The position numbers and the translations under genes were made by a program. A stretch of 64,000 nucleotides of DNA from Gordius sp. MW1 (taxonomy: Eukaryota > Nematomorpha > Gordioida > Gordea > Gordiidae). Shown piece by piece: positions 57,894 through 64,000 of the stretch; position 1 is the stretch's first letter, and every line of letters begins with the position of its first letter. The notes beneath the pieces are model-generated. The model was not told the origin of the DNA and searched no databases. It was given only the letters and a program-made list of their open reading frames with translations. The DNA lies in assembly GCA_964036665.1 (NCBI GenBank), contig OZ038532.1:7812001-7876000 (forward strand). The letters run 5' to 3'.

Positions 57894-58555
57894 TTCCATG
57901 TCCTCACTCGCCACATTTAAAACATTTTTAACTATTTCTATTGATATGCTTGTGCCCCTCTCACGCTGTACATATTTTTAAACAGGCAAAAATTAAAGAT
58001 ACATTGCACAGAAATTCCAAGCAAAAAATCTAACATAATATTCCGGTCCAAATGCTTGCTTGTACATTTGCTAATAAATACTTAATAATCAAGTTTAAAA
58101 ATATTATACACAATTCTTTTTAAGCTCATTAAAATTTAAAATTATTAAAACTGATATTAAAAAGAAACAAATAATTTTAAACTTAAACTTACCCGTGTTT
58201 TTTGAGTAGCGGTGTACCGACAGGATTCCGTTATCAATCGTATGCTCTTCTTCGGCTGCAAATAACTGATGAATTTTGAATTTTTCCCGCTATTTCCCTT
58301 GTCCCAACGATACAGCGATAAGTCCTGAGCGGTGTCGGATTGTAAATTCATCCCGATCATAATTTTGGACCAATGTGTCATGGACGGTATCGGTCTTCCA
58401 ATATGTCCCGATTTTGGGTTGTTTTTTGCTCGTCAGATAATTATTTTTTAAAAATAGTTTCTTTCCGATGGTCAGCTGAATTGCATTTTCTTGTAAAATA
58501 TAAAATAATTTGTAAGGGGAGGTGGGGGGGGGGTTCTTTTTTAGTTAGGCGCCAA
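57894..58555 (-). other. Likely internal leader of an LTR element, with primer-binding site
   Basis: On the minus strand, TTGGCGCCTAACT (58555-58543) stands immediately after the LTR end, as a TGGCGCC primer-binding site (tRNA-Lys type) should. A 74-codon frame follows at 58381-58157 (MTHWSKIMIGMNLQSDTAQD), without a recognisable Gag motif. The sequence then becomes AT-rich and the rest of the element is absent. Confidence 0.5.
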
Positions 58556-58904
58556 TGTTAAGTTCGCTGATTATCCATATATAATATTATTCATGCAAAC
58601 TAGGGATAATGTAAGCCTTTCACACAAAAATATATTTAATAAATTAATAGTCTGTTTTTCTGGGAATATTCTCAGTTGTTCTTTTTCTTCTGATTACAGT
58701 TGTTATCCCTCACTCACGCCCTCTATGTTAATGCCATTTCCTCGATTCACTTTGTCAATTGGTTGCCCTTTAGTCAATTCTCTTTGTCAATCGACTGTCA
58801 TCGTCTAGCTATCTTGTTATAACATTTCCACATCTGGTGGCTAGTTATAAACGTCCCCCTCTCCCGGAACTTTTCATTCACATATAGATATACGACACTT
58901 AACA
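58556..58904 (-). repeat. Candidate 5' LTR of a truncated retroelement
   Basis: The 349-bp block has perfect 7-bp inverted ends TGTTAAG and CTTAACA, starts TG and ends CA, and is followed on the minus strand by a TGGCGCC primer-binding site. No second LTR is in the window. Confidence 0.6.
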
Positions 58905-59460
58905 GCTCTAACGCTTGGCATTATGATTTCCCTAAATGATAGCCTATTAAAAAGCCTTTTTAAACTCATTTTGTACAAATAAATCTGGGCATAATATCAA
59001 AAATGTTCGGTTGAACAAATAACAACATTAGGGGTTATTGATCAAGAAATTATCCTAATAATCATTTTTACGGATCCTCACGTGATATATATAATAAAAG
59101 CTACAAAAAATCTGATTTAATCGGGATATCTTAAATAAAAATATCAGTAAAATTGCTAGAAATGTTGTATAAATTTCGGATTTTTTAATGGGCCGGACTT
59201 ACGGGCCACCATGGTAGGGGGAGGGCCCTAAGGTGCATTGAAAAAATACGGACGAGCTTGATAGTCTAATGACTTCGAGTAGGCCTAAAAATTTTCAAAA
59301 CGGTTACGAGCGAACCGACCTCCTGAAAACGGTTCGTCTAACTCCTACATAAAGTACGGTGCGGACTAAATAGGGTTTTGCCATTAAACTGGAGTTCATC
59401 GAAATTCAGCTCTTAGGCACTTCCTACCTATAATAATAGATAGTTTCACCTAGTTTCTGG
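58905..59460. other. Intergenic sequence
   Basis: Mostly AT-rich, with a GC-rich patch at about 59190-59240 (GGGCCGGACTTACGGGCC). No gene is supported. Confidence 0.35.
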
Positions 59461-59464
59461 TCAA

Positions 59465-60130
59465 GGAAGCTCCATGGCCCATGATCTTTGCAGACGATAT
59501 AATCATGTGTGAGAGAAGTGAACAAGAAATTGCTTATAATTTAAATAGATGGAATAATGCATTAGAAGAAAGTGGGCTCAGATCAAAAAAGGAAGACAGA
59601 ATACTTGAAGACAAAGTTTGAATCAGATGAAAATCCGCAATGTGCCTTATATTAGGCGGATGGAAACTTAAAAGTGTGGAGTTTTTCACAAATCTATGTC
59701 GAATACTTAAAGCGGATGCTGAAATGAATAAAAAATTCATGAAAGGTTAAATGCTGGATTGCTTAAATAGAGAGATTAGCCGATATTTTGAGCGAGAATA
59801 ATATCTCAAGATCGAAATAGTAGTCAATCATATAGCCAACAATACTATATAGCTCGGAATCATGGGCTATACGAAGGAGATGAGAAAGCTAAGAGGAATG
59901 TTTGGAGATGAACATAAACGCAATGAAGGAATATGGAGAAATCTGGTATAAAGGAAGACAAAGCGGGGATATGGCCGTGTAGAGAGAAGGCAAGATATCA
60001 ATGTCGGCAATAAAATCGAGAAGATAAAACTCGTGGGGAAACGAAAAAGAGGAAGCAAACTTAAAAGAATATAAAAATATATAAGATAAAGATCTATGAT
60101 ATAGAGACAAATGGAAATTAATGTTGAAAC
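59465..60130 (+). pseudogene. RTE-type reverse transcriptase fragment
   Basis: The forward frame reads EAPWPMIFADDIIMCERSEQ and EIAYNLNRWNNALEESGLR, the catalytic FADD region of an RTE-like RT. After a stop, LKADAEMNKK (about 59708-59735) and IVVNHIANNTI with LGIMGY (about 59815-59870) follow the order of the thumb and the YGSETWA segment. The upstream half is missing and stops are frequent. Inactive. Confidence 0.75.
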
Positions 60131-60400
60131 TGACCCCAATCTAGGTGATAAACAGTCATAGAAGAGAGATATAAAATATAAAACACGGATAAAAAAAATA
60201 TTTTATCTAATAGCTAAAAAAAACATCACCAGTTCTCAAACACATTAAAAACACATTTAGAAAACTATTAACCGAAAAAGTTGTTGTCTAGACTTTAATG
60301 AAAATGTAATTTACATGTTTCTTTCGATAATTTATTATTATTGTTGTAGTTGTGGTTAGGTGGTTAAATTTAATTTGGTTTGCACACACCACTAAAAGTT

Positions 60401-60444
60401 TACGCAGACGAACCTACGCAGATGAGCTTACGCAAATGAGCCAG
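60401..60444 (+). repeat. 14-bp tandem repeat, three copies
   Basis: ACGCAGACGAACCT, ACGCAGATGAGCTT and ACGCAAATGAGCCA stand head to tail. A local minisatellite with no visible function. Confidence 0.75.
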
Positions 60445-60662
60445 GAAGGACGGCGTGTTGTATCTTGCCAACTAATGGTGGGAATAATGTTTAAAGTAAT
60501 GGGTTTGTGAAAACTGTAATGTAATTAGTTATGTGAATAAATGGGCAGTAATTAAAAGCAGGAATAAGTTAAAGGCATGCCTCATATTAGTAGAGATGTG
60601 CAGTATATCGACTTGTCGTAAGGCATCCCTCATGCAAATTGAGAAGCGCATCGAGGTTTAAA

Positions 60663-63012
60663 TAGTGGTGGGGAAACCTGAGGTTTTATAAACCTTAACC
60701 TAAAGGTAGGTTTAAGGTTGATTGACAACCTCAGGTTGTCAATCAACCTCAAACCTAACCTTAAGGTGAGGTTCGAGGTTTATAAGGAGCTCAAGGTTTT
60801 TCATATAAAAAAACCTTAAAACCTCAGGTCCACCTTGAGGTCACCTCGAGGTTTCAACAAGTATGCTTCATTTTTTATATCTTAATTTTACGACTAAATT
60901 ATAGTCTCTAACAAAAAAAATTTATTAAGTGTATATATATATTAAAAATAGTTCAAACAAATTTATTTTAATAGCAAATTACGTATATAATCTATAAATT
61001 TTTACTCTCTAATAAATTATCATTTTATTTGATAGAATTAATGCATGTGTATTTAAAAATTGCTGCCATCTACAGTGTGTTATATTTTTATAAAACAGTT
61101 TTAAAATTCCCTGCCTATCTATGGTATTCTGTGATATACACACCTTGTATTTTTTTAATAGTTCTTTTATGGACAAAAAGGGATAATTGTATGAATTTTA
61201 TGTATTTTAGATTGTATAAATAGTAAGACGGCCGGGCGGCACCAAAAATATAAATCTTAATTAAGAATTCCTCATTTAAACAGCATAAACTTCATATTTA
61301 AGTCAATCGAGATAAAATTTTTGCAATTATATTTTTTTACTAAATCTATATAACGTGACGTGACCAAATCTCGAAAAACATCATAATTAAAAAAGGATGG
61401 TATTTAAATGCACAGTAATAAATTAAAAAATGCTCAGTACTAAAGTGCCCGGTTAAAAACTCAAAATTGATCAGTAAATTAACTGTAAAATGCTCAACTT
61501 TAAATTAATAATGCTCAGTATTTTTGTTAAAATGCTCAGTTATAAATTCATAATTTGTGATATTAATTTATTTTGCGCTTACATTTTGTAAATAATATTT
61601 TAATTGGTATACAGTTTTTTTTAAAAAATAAGAACTTTGCCCCTCCCTTTTTTTGTCCAGTTGGTCCTTCCCCCCCCCCTTATTTTTTACCCTCTTTCTT
61701 ACCTGGGGGGAGAAGGGTAATTTGACCCCCCCCCCTTTTAGACTCTATCACAAGGGGAGGTGATTTGCCCCCCCCCCCTCCCAATTTTTTTCCCTTCCTT
61801 CTCACCCGGGGGGGGGGGGGGGGGTGATTTGGACCCCCCTTATTATTTGCCCTCTTCCCCCAGGTGAGAAAGAGTAAAAAAAGGCGGGTTAAAAGGGGCG
61901 ATGGGGGGGGGGGGTAAATCACCCCCCATCCCTCCCCCCTGGTGAGAAAGAGGGTAAAAAACAAGGGGGGGGGGAGAGAGAAACCAACGGGACAAAAAAA
62001 GGGAGGGGGGCAAAGTTCTTAATTTATTTAAAAAAAAATTGTATATACCAATTAAAATATTATTTATAAAATGTGCAAAATAAATTAATATCACAAATTA
62101 TGAATTTATACTACTGAGCATTTTAACAAAAATACTGAGCATTATTAATTTAAAGCTAAGCATTTTAAAGTTAATTTACTGATCAATTTTGAGTGTTTAT
62201 CTGGGCACTTTAATAAAATACTGAGCCACATTTTACTGAACGTTTTTTACTTTATTACTGTGCATTTAAATACCATCCATGATGTTTTTCGAGATTTGGT
62301 CACGTCACGTTATATAGATTTAGTAAATAAAATAAATTTGCTAAATTTTATCTCGATTGACTTAAATGTTTATGCTGCTTAAATGAGGAATTCTTAATTA
62401 AGGTATAAAAAAATTATATTTATTTTTGGTGCCGCCCGCCCGTCTTACTATTTATACATTCTAAAATACATAAAATTCATACAATTATCCCTTTTTGTCC
62501 ATAAAGAACTATTAAAAAATACAAGGTGTATCACAGAATACCATAATAGGCAGGGAATTTTGAAAATGTGTTATAAAAATATAACACAATATAGATGGCA
62601 GCAATTATTAAATACACATGCATTCATTCTATCAAATAAAATTATAATTTATTAGAGAGTAAAAATTTATAGATTATATACGTAATTTGCTATTAAAATA
62701 AATTTGTTTGAACTATTTCTTATATATATATATACCTAATAAATTTTTTTTGTTAGAGACTATAATTTAGTCGTAAAATTAAGATATAAAAAATGAAGCA
62801 TACTTGTTGAAACCTCGAGGTGACCTCAAGGTGGACCTGAGGTTTTAAGGTTTTTTTATATGAAAAACCTTGAGGTCCTTATAAACCTCGAACCTCACCT
62901 TAAGGTTAGGTTTGAGGTTGATTGACAACCTGAGGTTGTCAATCAACCTTAACCTAAACCTCACCTCAGGTTGACCTGAGGTCCACCTGACCTAAGGTTT
63001 TCCCCACCACTA
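60663..63012. mobile_element. 2.35-kb palindromic hAT-like foldback element with G/C-homopolymer core
   Basis: TAGTGGTGGGGAAA at the left and TTTTCCCCACCACTA at the right are inverted ends. GGTTTAAA is exactly duplicated at 60655-60662 and 63013-63020. The arms of about 1 kb mirror each other through CCTGAGGT/ACCTCAGG palindromes (60690-60850 and 62810-62990), a shared AT segment, and the TGAGCATTTT motif array, meeting in a core of poly-C and poly-G blocks at 61640-62010. A left-arm 64-codon frame (61029-61223) is also present degenerately in the right arm and has no domain. The 8-bp duplication and TAGTGGTGGG ends point to hAT; the mobilising transposase is not here. Confidence 0.88.
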
Positions 63013-63045
63013 GGTTTAAATAGCGGGAATTTGACCATGATATAA

Positions 63046-63132
63046 TCATATATTTATTTTCTACTTAGAACACGTTAGTCCTGCGGGAAGATATATTTAT
63101 TTTTCTACTCATACCACGTTAGTCGTGCGGTA
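63046..63132 (+). repeat. About 42-bp direct duplication
   Basis: ATATATTTATTTTCTACT with ACACGTTAGTCCTGCGG is followed by ATATATTTATTTTTCTACTC with CCACGTTAGTCGTGCGG. Confidence 0.65.
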
Positions 63133-63297
63133 ACCATCCCCAAAAAACCAAAACGGCCCCTAACCCAATACGTTCAATAACACTTAGACGTCACCCGATC
63201 TAACCTATTTGTCGCACGGATATTTCCCTCCGGCCATCGTCCAACATCTATATTTATATTCAGAATATCATTATCCTATCCTATCGATATCTTATTT

Positions 63298-63996
63298 CAG
63301 TGGTTCTTAACCTTTTTATACACGCGGCCCCCCAAATATTTTATAATTTGTTTGCGGCCCCCCATTTTTTTCAAAATAATTTATATTTGTTATATTATCA
63401 ATAATATATTGATTTTCTATTATTTTTTCATTTTATTATATAATAAACATAAAACACAACTTTATTATTTCATTATCTATATAAAATTTAAATAGATAAT
63501 GAAATAATAATAACATAAAAACTTCATAATTAAACATAAAAACAATGTTTAAAATAAAAAATATATGCATTCGGAAATATATTTAATGAAATTTCTGCTG
63601 CTGAACATTTTGTTAATTCTTGGTTGAATTGATTGTAATGCTATCCTCATGCAGGAATCTAGTCGCAATCGATTGCGTTTTTTTTATATCCACCATAGTT
63701 GAGAAGCCTTTTTCACACAAATATGTAATAGCGAAAGGCAGCAAATTTTGAATTGCTGCTGAAAATAATGGAGGATATTCTGCACGAATTTGTCTCCAAA
63801 ATTGCGGCAAACTTTTAGTTTTAAACAAAGATTTTAAATTACAATCATTTATTAATTCTAATAATGAATCTTAAGGCAACGAGTTCGAATCCCCTGGTGA
63901 GTATTTTTTCTAAAGCTTTTCTTAAATATTTTTATTTTATTCTAAAAAAATTTGGCGGCCCCCCGGCAAACTTCACCCCCAGGTTAAGAATCACTG
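63298..63996 (-). mobile_element. hAT element, internally deleted, with ZBED/SCAND3-type ends
   Basis: CAGTGGTTCTTAACC and GGTTAAGAATCACTG are inverted termini, followed inward by GCGGCCCCCC in each arm. TCTTATTT precedes the left end and the window closes on TCTT after the right end, consistent with an 8-bp duplication cut by the window edge. 699 bp; it keeps only the transposase 3' region. Confidence 0.88.
63613..63828 (-). pseudogene. hAT transposase C-terminal fragment (ZBED5/SCAND3-like)
   Basis: The 71-codon frame reads FWRQIRAEYPPLFSAAIQNL, LPFAITYLCEKGFSTMVDIK. The pattern YPxL, LPF-TYLCExGFS is the dimerisation signature of ZBED5/SCAND3-like hAT transposases. The catalytic core is missing. 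Confidence 0.8.
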
Positions 63997-64000
63997 TCTT

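Noticed and set aside
61680-62094. Open frames across the poly-C/poly-G core
   Set aside because: Runs of Pro, Gly and Lys produced by homopolymers; the DNA is the palindrome core.

Overview
The window is nuclear DNA of a eukaryote, most probably a small or reduced-genome invertebrate animal. The sequence is AT-rich, the genes are spliced with GT-AG introns of mostly 31-64 nt, the two recognisable host genes are animal-type (an ER-type cyclophilin and a three-KH hnRNP K homologue), and the mobile elements (RTE-clade LINEs, hAT, pogo/Tigger, MULE-like and Helentron-like elements, Ty3/gypsy) are those of animal genomes. There is no bacterial organisation. I cannot name the species from sequence alone.

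Host genes are sparse. From left to right they are: an unrecognised two- or three-exon gene at 6.9-7.8 kb with an in-frame TGA or a 36-nt intron; a possible orphan exon near 12.2-12.4 kb; a five-exon cyclophilin B-like peptidyl-prolyl isomerase at 14.27-14.99 kb with one frameshifting A in an A7 run; and an intact 12-exon hnRNP K homologue at 31.09-33.20 kb (378 residues, KH1-KH2-Gly/Pro-rich linker-KH3).

The rest is transposon strata. At 17.8-22.8 kb a 5-kb element with roughly 280-bp inverted arms carries a 3.07-kb RTE LINE (15-bp target duplication) and, in its right arm, a 1.04-kb hAT element. At 23.9-26.9 kb lies a second RTE, next to a tRNA-Ser-like SINE head. At 27.4-30.6 kb a third, older RTE is cut by two hAT-type non-autonomous elements. 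More RTE debris lies at 10.6-11.2 and 59.5-60.1 kb. Many MITEs (4.0, 5.7, 8.2, 13.6, 13.9, 23.5, 34.8, 36.7, 37.4, 37.9, 39.9, 56.8 and 57.6 kb) have readable inverted termini, and several have exact target-site duplications.

The most unusual region is 40.6-55.4 kb. Four copies of one composite repeat share a 5' terminus, a tRNA B-box-like motif, a variable array of hairpin-forming tandem units, a pyrimidine-rich 3' module and a terminal GGGCC-GAA-GGCCC stem-loop. A 20-nt motif at the 5' end recurs inverted near the 3' end. This layout matches non-autonomous Helentrons (DINE-1/HINE type). One copy is split by a decayed 4.1-kb Ty3/gypsy element. A second striking structure at 60.66-63.01 kb is a 2.35-kb near-complete palindrome with hAT-type ends, an exact 8-bp duplication and a core of long G and C homopolymers. 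A half-copy of it opens the window.
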